This document shows, piece by piece, positions 44,075-53,244 of a stretch of 64,000 bases of DNA. This DNA comes from Eubacterium_G segne. Its GTDB lineage: Bacteria > Bacillota > Clostridia > Lachnospirales > Lachnospiraceae. The translations under genes and the position numbers were made by a program. Under the pieces are notes generated by a model, which was not told the DNA's origin, did not search any database, and worked only from the letters and a program-made list of their open reading frames with translations. The stretch's first letter is position 1. Each line of letters begins with the position of its first letter. The stretch lies in assembly GCF_014287775.1 (NCBI RefSeq), contig NZ_JACOOZ010000002.1, positions 372,001 to 436,000 on the forward strand. The letters run 5' to 3'.

Positions 44075-46297
44075 TCACATTTTTATGTTTATGGAAACTG
44101 ATTTTTCCTTTAGTTTTCTAAACCTTTCATCAATTTCTTTTTGAATTTCCTCAACTACACTACTATATTCCTCTTTTACTAAATGCCTGGTTCTTCCCAT
44201 CATGGAAAACCACTGTTTTACAGGCATTTTTTTGTTGCTGTTTTCATGATTATAATTAAGTTTAGTAATTCCCTTCTCCACTTCATATAATGGAAAATAT
44301 CCACAATTCACTGCTGCTTCTATAACCGCCCTTTCTGTGGCAGGGTTGTCATTCCAATTGAGAGGACAGGCTGATAGTGCTTTTATATATGCCATTCCCT
44401 GATTTTTGGCATAATACGCCGCCTTTGCAGCCTTAGTAATAAAATCCTTAGGATTGCACTCTGCCACCGTTGCCACGTAAGGAATATTAGCCGCTGCCAT
44501 TATTTCCGGCATATCCTTATTAAAAAATGTCTTTCCGTATTGAAGGGAACCCACATGGGATGTAGCACTTTTTGCCCCTTTAGGAGTAGAATAAGACAGC
44601 TGGTAGCCGGTATTCATATATCCTCCGTTATCATACTCAAATATAATCATGTTATGGCCTCTTAAGGCTGTTCCAAGGGCTGACCCCATACCTATATCCA
44701 TTCCTCCATCGCCGGTTACCATTATAAAAACAATATCTCCTTTAGGTATTTCCCCTTTCTCCTGTCTTCTTTTACAGGCTTCTACTATTCCGCTCATGGT
44801 GGCAGCCCCGTTTTGAAAAAGATTATGAATATAAGGAACCCTGAAAGATGTTTTAGGATATGCAGTGGTTATAATCATTCCACATCCTGTCTGAAACAAA
44901 AGCACCACCGGGTCTTCAATTGCCCTAAGAAGAAGATTTAAATTTACTAATATTCCGCACCCCGGACAGGCTCCATGTCCCGGTGCAATTCTATCAGGCA
45001 TTGCCGTTGTGGCATTAATCTGTCCCCCCTTTACCATTAAACCCTCTCCGGTATTTTTTACTTCCGTAATGCCTAACATTGTTCTTTCTTTATCTATCTT
45101 TTTAAGAAGATTATCCTGTACTTTTTCTTTGCCGCCTTTTGTTACGCCATAATAACTAAAATCAGGGAGATTATCATATTGCTCCAAAAGCCATCTTCCA
45201 TCAGATACGTCAAAGTCAATACCACCTAAGCCATATACCACTGATTTAATTTCCACATTTTTCTTTTTTCTTTGAAATGCCGCCCTAACTTCTAAGGATA
45301 GATTTCCCCCATTAGCCCCATAGCTGTCCTGTCTGTCTGCCACAAGTATTTTACATTTATCTTTAACCCTTTTAACAACTTCATCAATGGGAAAGGGGCG
45401 GATTACATTAAGGGTAATGACGCCTGCTTTTATTCCCTCTTTTCTTAATTTATCAACTGCCACTGTAACTGTGTCAAAGGCAGAGCCTAACAGTATCATA
45501 ACAATTTCAGCATCCTTTACCTTATACTCCTCCACCATTTCATAATGTCGTTGTGATAAATTTTCATAGCTTTTAAATATTTCATCAAGTCTCTTTCCTG
45601 CTAAGGTCACTGCCTCATACAACTGAAATCTGTTATTTATTAAATCAGGCTCATTCATGTATGAACCAATGGTTATGGGGTTTTCAAGGTCTAATAAATC
45701 ATGTTTTTCCTTCTTTTTTCCCACAAAATTCTTTACGTCTTCATCTGATTTGAAGCTATAGCTTCGTTTTTTCTGATGGCTGGTAAAAAAGCCGTCATAT
45801 GCCACTACCACCGGCAGGCTGACACTTTCCCCTAATTTAGTGGCAATAATGTTAAAATCGTAAACCTGCTGCACACTATGGGCAAATAGAATAATCCACC
45901 CGGTATTTAGCATAAACATAATGTCGCTATGGTCTCCCTTAATGGATAAAGGCCCCGAAACCGTACGACACGCCACATTCATTACCATGGGATACCTTGT
46001 ACCTGATTGCACCGGAAACTGCTCTAGGGCATACAAAAGTCCATTGGCACTTGTGGCATTAAAAGCCCTTGCCCCTGCTGCCGATGCTCCGTAACATATT
46101 CCTGCTGCACTATGCTCTCCTTCTGCCGGAATCATAGTTATGTCAACTTCTCCCTTAGCCCCCATTAAATCCAGATTTTCTGCAATTTGAGTAGAAGGAG
46201 TAATTGGGTAATAACCCATTATGTCATACCCTATTTGTTTCACTGCCAACGCTGCAGCCTCATTTCCTGATAAATATTTTTCCACCTGTTCTTTCAT
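44075..46297 (-). CDS. 2-oxoacid:ferredoxin oxidoreductase, fused alpha-beta subunits
   Basis: 740 residues. The N-terminal alpha part (about 1-385) has NEAAALAVKQIG, YPITPSTQIAE and EGEHSAAGICYGASAAGARA. The C-terminal beta part (about 438-740) has CPGCG (444-448), C472 and C644 as likely 4Fe-4S ligands, and the thiamine site GDGGMDIG...NGGYMNTG from 529. It oxidizes a 2-oxoacid with CoA and passes electrons to ferredoxin. The alpha-beta fusion is unusual, as the four-subunit type normally has separate genes. The substrate (pyruvate, branched-chain or aryl) cannot be read. It starts three bases after the gamma-delta gene. Confidence 0.88.
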   Translation of the reverse strand: MKEQVEKYLSGNEAAALAVKQIGYDIMGYYPITPSTQIAENLDLMGAKGEVDITMIPAEGEHSAAGICYGASAAGARAFNATSANGLLYALEQFPVQSGTRYPMVMNVACRTVSGPLSIKGDHSDIMFMLNTGWIILFAHSVQQVYDFNIIATKLGESVSLPVVVAYDGFFTSHQKKRSYSFKSDEDVKNFVGKKKEKHDLLDLENPITIGSYMNEPDLINNRFQLYEAVTLAGKRLDEIFKSYENLSQRHYEMVEEYKVKDAEIVMILLGSAFDTVTVAVDKLRKEGIKAGVITLNVIRPFPIDEVVKRVKDKCKILVADRQDSYGANGGNLSLEVRAAFQRKKKNVEIKSVVYGLGGIDFDVSDGRWLLEQYDNLPDFSYYGVTKGGKEKVQDNLLKKIDKERTMLGITEVKNTGEGLMVKGGQINATTAMPDRIAPGHGACPGCGILVNLNLLLRAIEDPVVLLFQTGCGMIITTAYPKTSFRVPYIHNLFQNGAATMSGIVEACKRRQEKGEIPKGDIVFIMVTGDGGMDIGMGSALGTALRGHNMIIFEYDNGGYMNTGYQLSYSTPKGAKSATSHVGSLQYGKTFFNKDMPEIMAAANIPYVATVAECNPKDFITKAAKAAYYAKNQGMAYIKALSACPLNWNDNPATERAVIEAAVNCGYFPLYEVEKGITKLNYNHENSNKKMPVKQWFSMMGRTRHLVKEEYSSVVEEIQKEIDERFRKLKEKSVSINIKM

Positions 46298-46300
46298 ATC

Positions 46301-47398
46301 TTAAACTTCTCCCCCTTCTATTCTTTTTTCATCTAAAAAAGCCTCCGATGTAATATATCCGTCGGCACCTGTCTTTTCATAACAATCCGGTGTTTCCTTA
46401 AGTTCTATGTTGGGAATAAACCACGGCTTCACACTATAATCTTTCTCTTTTTCCTTTATTAAAGCCTGGGTAGGGCATATTTCCACGCATCTTAAACAGC
46501 CTTTACAATGAAAATAATCAAGTCCTTTATTCACCATCATTTCCTTCCCCTTATAAGTTCCTTTTTCAAACTGAAAAACCATATCAGGGCAGGTTACATC
46601 GCACATTCCGCAATTAATGCATCTCTCCTTTATAAACACCGGAATATACCCTTGCCTGGATGGGGACAAATCATTAGTTATGGTGCTTCCCGTACTTAAA
46701 TTTACTCCCCCTGTAAGCATGTTTTCATATCCCTTAGAATTGCCATTTTCTTTTGAATTTGAGGTAATCTTATAATTAGGAATATTACATTGGATGGCTT
46801 CATTATATCCTCTATATATTCCCTGCAAATTATTTTCCAGCACATCAGGGTACTTTGCCCCTAATATTTCACTGCATATTTTATTAACGCACTCCATGGG
46901 AATAAAACCGCTTGCTTTTGCCATGGCACCTAACATTACAACGTTAATTCTCGATTTGGTTTCCATGGCTATGGAAAGTGCCGGAACACATACCAGCCTT
47001 GCCCCGGATATTTCATTTGCCTTAAGGTAGGAATTAATTATATTTTCAGGTGCTATGTCAGAATTAATTACAATAACCGTATCATTACTACATCCGTTAA
47101 AAATCTCAGGATTTTGCATTAATGCCTCATGGAATATGCAGAGCATATGAGGTCTTTTAACCGGTGAATTTAGCCTGATTTCCATATCCTTTCTGCAATA
47201 TCTTACATATGCCTTTACAGGAGTACCTGTTTTTTCTGAGCCATAACTTGAAAAACCGGCACTATTAAGTCCCAAAAACTTTAGTGCCAGTTCTCCTAAC
47301 ATTTTTCCGCAAAGGTTAGCTCCTAAACCACCTATGCTTTCTATTCTTATTTCATAATATCCTTCATCATTTAATAATGGTAATTTTACTTTTTCCAT
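46301..47398 (-). CDS. 2-oxoacid:ferredoxin oxidoreductase, fused gamma-delta subunits
   Basis: 365 residues. The gamma domain (about 10-195) has RIESIGGLGANLCGKMLGE, with SYGSEKTGTPVKAYVR. A linker of about 50 residues follows, then a two-cluster ferredoxin (delta) with CINCGMCDVTCP and CKGCLRCVEICP. The start at 47398 is chosen because GGGGGAG lies four bases upstream; a TTG start at 47413 is weaker. With the next gene it makes a two-polypeptide version of the four-subunit enzyme. Confidence 0.88.
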   Translation of the reverse strand: MEKVKLPLLNDEGYYEIRIESIGGLGANLCGKMLGELALKFLGLNSAGFSSYGSEKTGTPVKAYVRYCRKDMEIRLNSPVKRPHMLCIFHEALMQNPEIFNGCSNDTVIVINSDIAPENIINSYLKANEISGARLVCVPALSIAMETKSRINVVMLGAMAKASGFIPMECVNKICSEILGAKYPDVLENNLQGIYRGYNEAIQCNIPNYKITSNSKENGNSKGYENMLTGGVNLSTGSTITNDLSPSRQGYIPVFIKERCINCGMCDVTCPDMVFQFEKGTYKGKEMMVNKGLDYFHCKGCLRCVEICPTQALIKEKEKDYSVKPWFIPNIELKETPDCYEKTGADGYITSEAFLDEKRIEGGEV

Positions 47399-47442
47399 TC
47401 TTCTCCCCCACAATATTTTATTACCATTATTAGCAGATTTAA

Positions 47443-49638
47443 TTATTTTATACTGATTTTTCCTTTTACACTATAGTCTGCCATATTAACAGCCCATATT
47501 GCTTTGCTGCAATCTGTAACATACAAATAATTATCTATATAAAATCCCCTGACATCGCTATACTCCTGCTCTCCTAACTTTAATCTTAAAAGTTGTTTGA
47601 ACCTGTTATTTTCATACTTAAACAAATAGTAATACACGTCTTCTGAATAGTACTCATCACTGTAGTTGTCCTCATAAACAGGAATCCCTATAATATTTTT
47701 TTCACTATCTGCTAACAATGCTTTAGAATCGTAAAGTGCATCGCTGTCAGACTCTTTTTTCACCGTGTAAGAAGCCTTTCTCTCTGCCTTCTTTCCAGAA
47801 ATTCCATACATGTCAATTTTAAGCTTAGATGGTTCATTTTCATCGTTAACTCCAATTCCCAGCATGTTATTTTCGTCAAACATCTGGAGATAATCAGAAT
47901 ATCCCGGAATTTTAAGAGCTCCTGTTATCTTTGGATTTGCCATATCGGTAAAATCAACTGTAAACAGAGGATCTGTCTGTTCATAGGTTACAAAATAACC
48001 ATAATTGCCTAAATATCTTGCAGCATATATATCCTCATTCTTTGCCAGACCTAAAATTTCACCCTTTTTCTTCATGGCACTGTCAAAGGTATAAACTGAA
48101 TTATTTTCAGTTGATGTTATAACCTTGTCATCTATACACTCATCATCCACCTGCTTTCCATCTTTGTAATATACATATGAATCCTCCAAAGTGACTCCTT
48201 CACTAACATGAGCAACTAATCTTAAGTATCCATCCTTTTCATCTAAAGAAAACCTGTCATCGATTCTTCCATTAATACCGGTTCCTGCTATAAAGGTTAT
48301 TTTTCCATCCTTATATGAATATTTTATTATTTCCGATTTATCACTTCTTTTTATGGCTTTTACCTGACGTTTCTTAGTATCCGCCTTTATTTTATCTAAT
48401 GCGTAGTGATATTTTATTTTTGTCTTTTTATTTAAGTCTATTTTCTTATTTTTTACGTATTTATCAATTTTTGCTTTATAGTTTTCATCATCTGAAACAT
48501 CCTCTTCATCAAACACCTGGCTTATAAGATAAATATTATTTCCACTAACATAAACATCACTGCTGCTACCTAAAACAGATACACTATTTTCTATTTTCTT
48601 AGCTGTATCAATGTTAATTGAAGTAATTATTGAATAGGAATTGTCCTCTGAAACATCCGGTATAAAAATATCCTTACATTCCACCTTTTTTTCGTTGACA
48701 TAAGGTATGCAGTCATCCTTATCGGCATCCCATGAAGATATTGTATACAGATATCCATTGACAATCCTTGTTTCAGCTACACTTCCATCCTGATTGTTTT
48801 TACTTATAAGCTTCGGATTTTTAATGTCGGATATATCATAAATCAGGATATATGTTTTACTTTTTTTATTTCGTGCTATTACATCGTCTACAACTCCACA
48901 TGTTGCTATCCTGTTGATAGTTGAAGCAATGGCTACTAAACGGTTATTTTCCACATATATTTCCCTTACACTGGTCTGTTTTCCCACTGTTTTCTCATCA
49001 AACATTATTGTGGATATATTTTTCATATTTCCGTTAGTTGCCTCAGTAATCACAACCTTATTATAGGCAAACTCTCCATTTTTTTTACATTTTTCCGTTA
49101 GGGTATAAATGTACTTTCCGTCAGTTTTTACACTATCCCCCTCATGGACACCTTCAGTCTGCTCATTAGTTTTTGAATAATTGTTTTTTCCTGTACCTGT
49201 GCTTCTGCTTATACCATCTGTTGCAGCATCTGTAGACTTTTTAACGCCCCGTTCATTGTCTTTATATCCAGGTACTTCTTCCTTAAGCCTTGACTTAATC
49301 TCATCATAGGAATCTGCGAATTTTCCTCCCTGAACATTTTTATTAATCTTAGATAGGGTAGCGTAATTATCGGCGTACATTTTTTCACCGCTGCTTCTAT
49401 ATACTTCTTTGGTATTAACATGATTCCATATTGTCATTCCTGCCACAAGTACAATACATGCCGCCACTGCTGTTGCCATTTTATAAATTCCGGTAAATTT
49501 CTTTTTTCTTCCGTTTCTAATACTTTTTATTATCTTTTCATTAGTTTTTTCATCAATTGTTATCTTTTCGCTGTCATTTATTAACATTTTGGCTATCTCA
49601 ATATTTTTTTCGTCAAAATCTTCAAAATTTCTGCTCAT
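47443..49638 (-). CDS. Membrane-anchored beta-propeller protein, probable anti-sigma partner
   Basis: 731 residues. The first 50 are cytoplasmic and charged, with one membrane segment at about 54-70 (ATAVAACIVLVAGMTIW), then a large outer domain. That domain matches the secreted beta-propeller family (PF09826): repeated strands such as KTDGKYIYTLTEKC, RIVNGYLYTISSWDA, LGNYGYFVTYEQTDPLFTVD. The start overlaps the stop of the ECF sigma gene (TAATG). Position and topology suggest that the N-terminus holds the sigma factor and the propeller senses something outside. No zinc anti-sigma motif is seen, so this role is inference. Confidence 0.78.
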   Translation of the reverse strand: MSRNFEDFDEKNIEIAKMLINDSEKITIDEKTNEKIIKSIRNGRKKKFTGIYKMATAVAACIVLVAGMTIWNHVNTKEVYRSSGEKMYADNYATLSKINKNVQGGKFADSYDEIKSRLKEEVPGYKDNERGVKKSTDAATDGISRSTGTGKNNYSKTNEQTEGVHEGDSVKTDGKYIYTLTEKCKKNGEFAYNKVVITEATNGNMKNISTIMFDEKTVGKQTSVREIYVENNRLVAIASTINRIATCGVVDDVIARNKKSKTYILIYDISDIKNPKLISKNNQDGSVAETRIVNGYLYTISSWDADKDDCIPYVNEKKVECKDIFIPDVSEDNSYSIITSINIDTAKKIENSVSVLGSSSDVYVSGNNIYLISQVFDEEDVSDDENYKAKIDKYVKNKKIDLNKKTKIKYHYALDKIKADTKKRQVKAIKRSDKSEIIKYSYKDGKITFIAGTGINGRIDDRFSLDEKDGYLRLVAHVSEGVTLEDSYVYYKDGKQVDDECIDDKVITSTENNSVYTFDSAMKKKGEILGLAKNEDIYAARYLGNYGYFVTYEQTDPLFTVDFTDMANPKITGALKIPGYSDYLQMFDENNMLGIGVNDENEPSKLKIDMYGISGKKAERKASYTVKKESDSDALYDSKALLADSEKNIIGIPVYEDNYSDEYYSEDVYYYLFKYENNRFKQLLRLKLGEQEYSDVRGFYIDNYLYVTDCSKAIWAVNMADYSVKGKISIK

Positions 49639-50174
49639 TACTGCACCTCCAAATATTCTCTCATTTTTTCAAGACCTCTGTTCAGCCTTGTTCTTACTGT
49701 TGACGGGTTCATGGACAAAATCTTTCCCACTTCGTGGCTTTTGTATCCCTCCACCACACATAGTGAAACAATGATTCTGTCTGTTTTATTTAATTTTGAT
49801 AGCGCTATCTGTATATCTGTTGCTTCTTCCCTATCTTCATATTTTGTGCTTTCCCTTAACTCCACATCTTCCATGGTTTTTGACTTTGGATTAAAAACTG
49901 AAAACTTATTATACTTGTCCTTTATCTTCCTGTTACATTTAGTTGTTAATATTTTTAATATCCACGGCTCAAAGCTATCAGGATTTTTTAATTTTGTTAT
50001 ACCTGTCAGGGCATCTAGCACAGTGTCACTTACCACCTCCTGTGCTAACAAAACATCTCCCATTATGTAAATGCCCATCTTATACAAATCATTGTTGATG
50101 GAGCAATATAACCTTTCAAAAGCTTTTTTGTCATTTCCCATTGCAAGGACTACGTCCTGTTTATCATATTTCAT
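49638..50174 (-). CDS. ECF-type RNA polymerase sigma factor
   Basis: 178 residues. Region 2 (about 15-80: FERLYCSINNDLYKMGIYIM, AQEVVSDTVLDAL) and region 4 (about 118-175: LNKTDRIIVSLCVVEGYKSH, with HTH EVGKILSMNPSTVRTRLNRG). No region 1 or 3, as in other ECF factors. First gene of a two-gene operon with the beta-propeller protein. I do not see an obvious ECF-type promoter upstream. Confidence 0.92.
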   Translation of the reverse strand: MKYDKQDVVLAMGNDKKAFERLYCSINNDLYKMGIYIMGDVLLAQEVVSDTVLDALTGITKLKNPDSFEPWILKILTTKCNRKIKDKYNKFSVFNPKSKTMEDVELRESTKYEDREEATDIQIALSKLNKTDRIIVSLCVVEGYKSHEVGKILSMNPSTVRTRLNRGLEKMREYLEVQ

Positions 50175-50267
50175 ATTGGTACCTTTTCCCTTTTATTATG
50201 ATTAATTAATCTTTTCATATATGTAGTGTACGGAAATATAGATTTTGTTGCAATAAAAAAAAATACA

Positions 50268-50292
50268 CCGGAATGCTGTCTACACATTCCGG
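50268..50292 (-). terminator. Terminator of the flavodoxin gene
   Basis: CCGGAATG/CATTCCGG (50268-50275 / 50285-50292), 9-nt loop, followed on minus by nine T after GTGTA. Confidence 0.9.
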
Positions 50293-50347
50293 CATATTAT
50301 TAAGTATTTGAGTTGCCGGTTTCCCGGCGAATTAAATTGGAGAAAAT

Positions 50348-50770
50348 CTATGCTAACGCTTTGCCCAAAGCCTTGCACGCATCAATTGCTTCATCATCCG
50401 GTGCTTCATTGCATATAACAAAATCACATGCCATAACAGCACCATCATTTCTGCATGTCTCATCCCAGTTTCTCATCCACTCACCATCGCCCCATCCATA
50501 AGAGCCAAAAAGTGCTATTTTTTTGCCATTTAGCTTCGCCTCGCACTGTGCAAATACAGGTTCAAATTCACCTTCTTCTAACTGTTCAGCTCCCATTGAA
50601 GGACATCCGAAAGCTATGGCATCATATTCATCCATCTTATCAGCACTAAAATCAGATACAAATATTACATCTGCCTGTGCTCCTGCTTCCTTTGCTCCTT
50701 CTGCAACATTAGTTGCCATAACTCCTGTATTTCCTGTTCCACTCCAAAAAACTACTGCCACTTTACTCAT
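50348..50770 (-). CDS. Flavodoxin
   Basis: 140 residues. FMN phosphate loop SGTGNT (residues 10-15 of MSKVAVVFWSGTGNT), FGCPSMG in the 50s loop and GSYGWGDGEW in the 90s loop. It carries single electrons in place of ferredoxin. Start at 50770 by homology and an AAAGGA site; a longer frame starts at 50794. It follows the DUF3793 gene, a pairing found in other Clostridia. Confidence 0.94.
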   Translation of the reverse strand: MSKVAVVFWSGTGNTGVMATNVAEGAKEAGAQADVIFVSDFSADKMDEYDAIAFGCPSMGAEQLEEGEFEPVFAQCEAKLNGKKIALFGSYGWGDGEWMRNWDETCRNDGAVMACDFVICNEAPDDEAIDACKALGKALA

Positions 50771-50841
50771 TAATCTTATTCCTTTCTGCCACAATATATT
50801 TATGGTTAATACTCCTTAGCTATAGTAAGGAATTATCCATT

Positions 50842-51405
50842 TTACGCTGCCACTGTAAGCTTCAAAATGCTTCTTCCGGCATTCCATAGTTTTGTATAAA
50901 TCAATCTGCACTTATCATATCTGGCAAATTGTTTCACTGCTGCCGATTCGTCGCCATAAACCTTCCAATAACCACAACACTTGAAATTATCCCCTTTATT
51001 TTCAATAAATCCAATAACATCTTCCACCGGATAATCCAAAAACAATCCGATTTCATGGGGAAAGTCATTTAAATTTCTAAGCCTCTCTTTCAAATGTGCA
51101 ATGGAATACTTTACATCACAACATGTATACCCACATTTTTTTAGCAGCTCCCATGTCTTCTCCTGCTTCAAATCCTCTTGCAGTCTATTAGTCCTATATA
51201 CATATATTAATGCTGATTTTTCATTTTCCCGCAATATTTCTATGCTTATTCCTTTTTCTTCAAATATCGTGTTCATGTCTTTTACATTTTTGTAAACGTC
51301 TTCCCTTGTTAATCCATCCCATGTATAAAACCAGTTGAATAAACTGGCGGTTTTTAGAGATGCCAGAGTGGAAGAACACCATTCAATAAGATATTTTTCA
51401 AGCAT
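50842..51405 (-). CDS. DUF3793 family protein
   Basis: 187 residues. The signature stretch HEIGLFLDYPVEDVIGFIEN (about 128-147) with CCGYWKVYGDE and a C-terminal FARYDKCRLIYTKLW matches DUF3793. It is cysteine-rich in the middle (CGYTCCDVKYS). Function unknown. It sits between enolase and flavodoxin, and DUF3793 genes often adjoin flavodoxin genes, which hints at a redox or metal role. Confidence 0.82.
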   Translation of the reverse strand: MLEKYLIEWCSSTLASLKTASLFNWFYTWDGLTREDVYKNVKDMNTIFEEKGISIEILRENEKSALIYVYRTNRLQEDLKQEKTWELLKKCGYTCCDVKYSIAHLKERLRNLNDFPHEIGLFLDYPVEDVIGFIENKGDNFKCCGYWKVYGDESAAVKQFARYDKCRLIYTKLWNAGRSILKLTVAA

Positions 51406-51410
51406 GTTTT

Positions 51411-52706
51411 TTACCTTTTCACGTTAAAAGCTGCCATACCCGGATAAACTGCCGCATCTTTTAATTCTTCTTCAATTCTTAATAACTGATTGTATTTTGC
51501 CACACGTTCAGTTCTGCTTGGTGCTCCTGTTTTAATCTGGCATGTATTAAGAGCCACTGCCAAATCAGCTATAGTTGTATCTTCAGTTTCACCGGAACGA
51601 TGAGATGATATTGCGGTGTATCCTGCCTTGTGTGCCATTTTAATTGCCTCTAAAGTTTCTGATACTGAGCCAATCTGATTTAATTTAATAAGGATTGAAT
51701 TTCCACATCCTAATTCTATACCTTTTCCTAATCTTTCAGTGTTAGTTACAAACAAGTCATCTCCTACTAACTGAACCTTGTCTCCTAATTCTTTTGTAAG
51801 AACCTGCCATCCTTTCCAATCTTCTTCATCTAACGCATCTTCAATTGAGATGATTGGATATTTGTCAACTAACTTTTTCCAATGCTCAATAAGTTCATTT
51901 GATGTATATTTTGTGCCTGCTTTTGGTAAAATATACTCGCCTTTCTTTTCCCCTTTCCATTCGCTAGAAGCAGCATCCATTGCCAACATAAAATCTTTTC
52001 CCGGCTGGTAGCCTGCTTTTTCAATTGCCTTTAAAATATATTCAATAGCTTCTTCGTCACTCTTTAAGTCCGGTGCAAATCCGCCTTCGTCACCCACCGA
52101 TGTAGCAAATCCTTTTTCTTTTAATAATGTGCTTAACTGATGAAATACCTCTGCACACCATCTAAGAGCTTCTTTAAATGTTTCTGCCCCTGCCGGCATT
52201 ATCATAAATTCCTGAACGTCTACAGTGTTTGCCGCATGAGCTCCACCGTTTAAAATGTTCATCATTGGAACCGGAAGTCTGTTTCCTGATATTCCTCCTA
52301 AAAATCTATACAAAGGAATGTCTAATGATATTGCAGCTGCTCTGGCACTGGCAATTGAAACTGCCAAAATGGCATTTGCTCCAAGATTTGATTTATCTTT
52401 AGTTCCGTCTGCTTCAATCATAGCCTTGTCAACTGCGTATATATCTGATGCATCCATTCCCTTTAACACATCATTAATAGTTGTATTAATATTTTCTACT
52501 GCTTTTAAAACACCCTTTCCCTGATATCTGCTTTTATCACCATCTCTTAACTCAAGGGCTTCAAACTCACCTGTTGATGCTCCACTAGGTGCAGTTCCTC
52601 TTCCTACTGTTCCGTCTGCCAAATAAACTTCTGCTTCTACTGTAGGATTTCCTCTTGAATCCATGATTTCACGTCCTACGACTTTTTCAATCTGTAAATA
52701 ATTCAT
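51411..52706 (-). CDS. eno: Enolase
   Basis: Glycolytic 2-phosphoglycerate dehydratase, 431 residues. IMDSRGNPTVEAEV at the start, SVGDEGGFAPDL, metal ligands D in AMDAASSEW, E in SIEDALDEEDW and D in GDDLFVTN, catalytic K in ILIKLNQIGS, and SHRSGETEDT. Start at 52706, with GGAGGA seven bases upstream. Normal length. Confidence 0.99.
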   Translation of the reverse strand: MNYLQIEKVVGREIMDSRGNPTVEAEVYLADGTVGRGTAPSGASTGEFEALELRDGDKSRYQGKGVLKAVENINTTINDVLKGMDASDIYAVDKAMIEADGTKDKSNLGANAILAVSIASARAAAISLDIPLYRFLGGISGNRLPVPMMNILNGGAHAANTVDVQEFMIMPAGAETFKEALRWCAEVFHQLSTLLKEKGFATSVGDEGGFAPDLKSDEEAIEYILKAIEKAGYQPGKDFMLAMDAASSEWKGEKKGEYILPKAGTKYTSNELIEHWKKLVDKYPIISIEDALDEEDWKGWQVLTKELGDKVQLVGDDLFVTNTERLGKGIELGCGNSILIKLNQIGSVSETLEAIKMAHKAGYTAISSHRSGETEDTTIADLAVALNTCQIKTGAPSRTERVAKYNQLLRIEEELKDAAVYPGMAAFNVKR

Positions 52707-52764
52707 TGTATGTTCCTCCATATTTCTATAAAAAATAAATTTTAGTCTTGAAATAATTAAGTAA

Positions 52765-52849
52765 GGAATCCGAATGGAAGGCAGCTACCCCTTCCATTTC
52801 CCGTTCGGAGTCCAAATGTCTATTCAAAAGAGGTTAGTTTTTTCTAACC
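52765..52849 (-). other. Hairpins in the enolase 5' untranslated region
   Basis: A two-part stem (GGAATCCGAA/TTCGGAGTCC with one mismatch, and inner TGGAAGG/CCTTCCA; 52765-52813) and a perfect GGTTAG-TTTTTT-CTAACC hairpin (52832-52849) right at the expected transcript start. The second may protect the 5' end of the message. Confidence 0.45.
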
Positions 52850-52855
52850 ATAGTT

Positions 52856-52885
52856 ATAATATACTAACATTTTGATAAAAGTCAA
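52856..52885 (-). promoter_or_regulatory. Probable promoter of eno
   Basis: TTGACT (52880-52885), 18-bp spacer, TATTAT (52856-52861) on minus. The rest of the 52.9-53.24 kb gap holds a decayed frame and the ATPase terminator. Confidence 0.6.
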
Positions 52886-53118
52886 TAGGGAATTTGAGAT
52901 TTTTTATTTTTTTAAGTTAGACGTTAAGGAAGAGGGATGGTGTGTGCTTTTCCCATAATAGCAAATTTATTTGTTTTTCCGGGGTGGGTACCATTGACCA
53001 GTTCAAATTGCCACTTTCAACTGTTCTTAAACACATTGTCCCCTAACAAATTTCATGCCACACTTATATTTGACTTTCCAATCGCAGCAGATAACTACTA
53101 TCTCAACAATTGTCCACA

Positions 53119-53165
53119 AAAAGGCACCACGTTAATGACTAACTTTCATTAACGTAGTGCCTTTT
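53119..53165 (-). terminator. Terminator of the metal ATPase operon
   Basis: 19-bp stem with one mismatch (53119-53137 / 53147-53165), 9-nt loop, ending in TTTTT on minus, 80 bp after the ATPase stop. Confidence 0.75.
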
Positions 53166-53244
53166 CTAAAATGTCCTATAGATATCAACTCTCATACACA
53201 TCCACAGATATTCTATAATGTTTAATCTATATACACATCCACTT

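Noticed and set aside
52937..53152. 71-codon plus-strand frame between eno and the metal ATPase
   Set aside because: No ribosome site, and it runs into the terminator stem.
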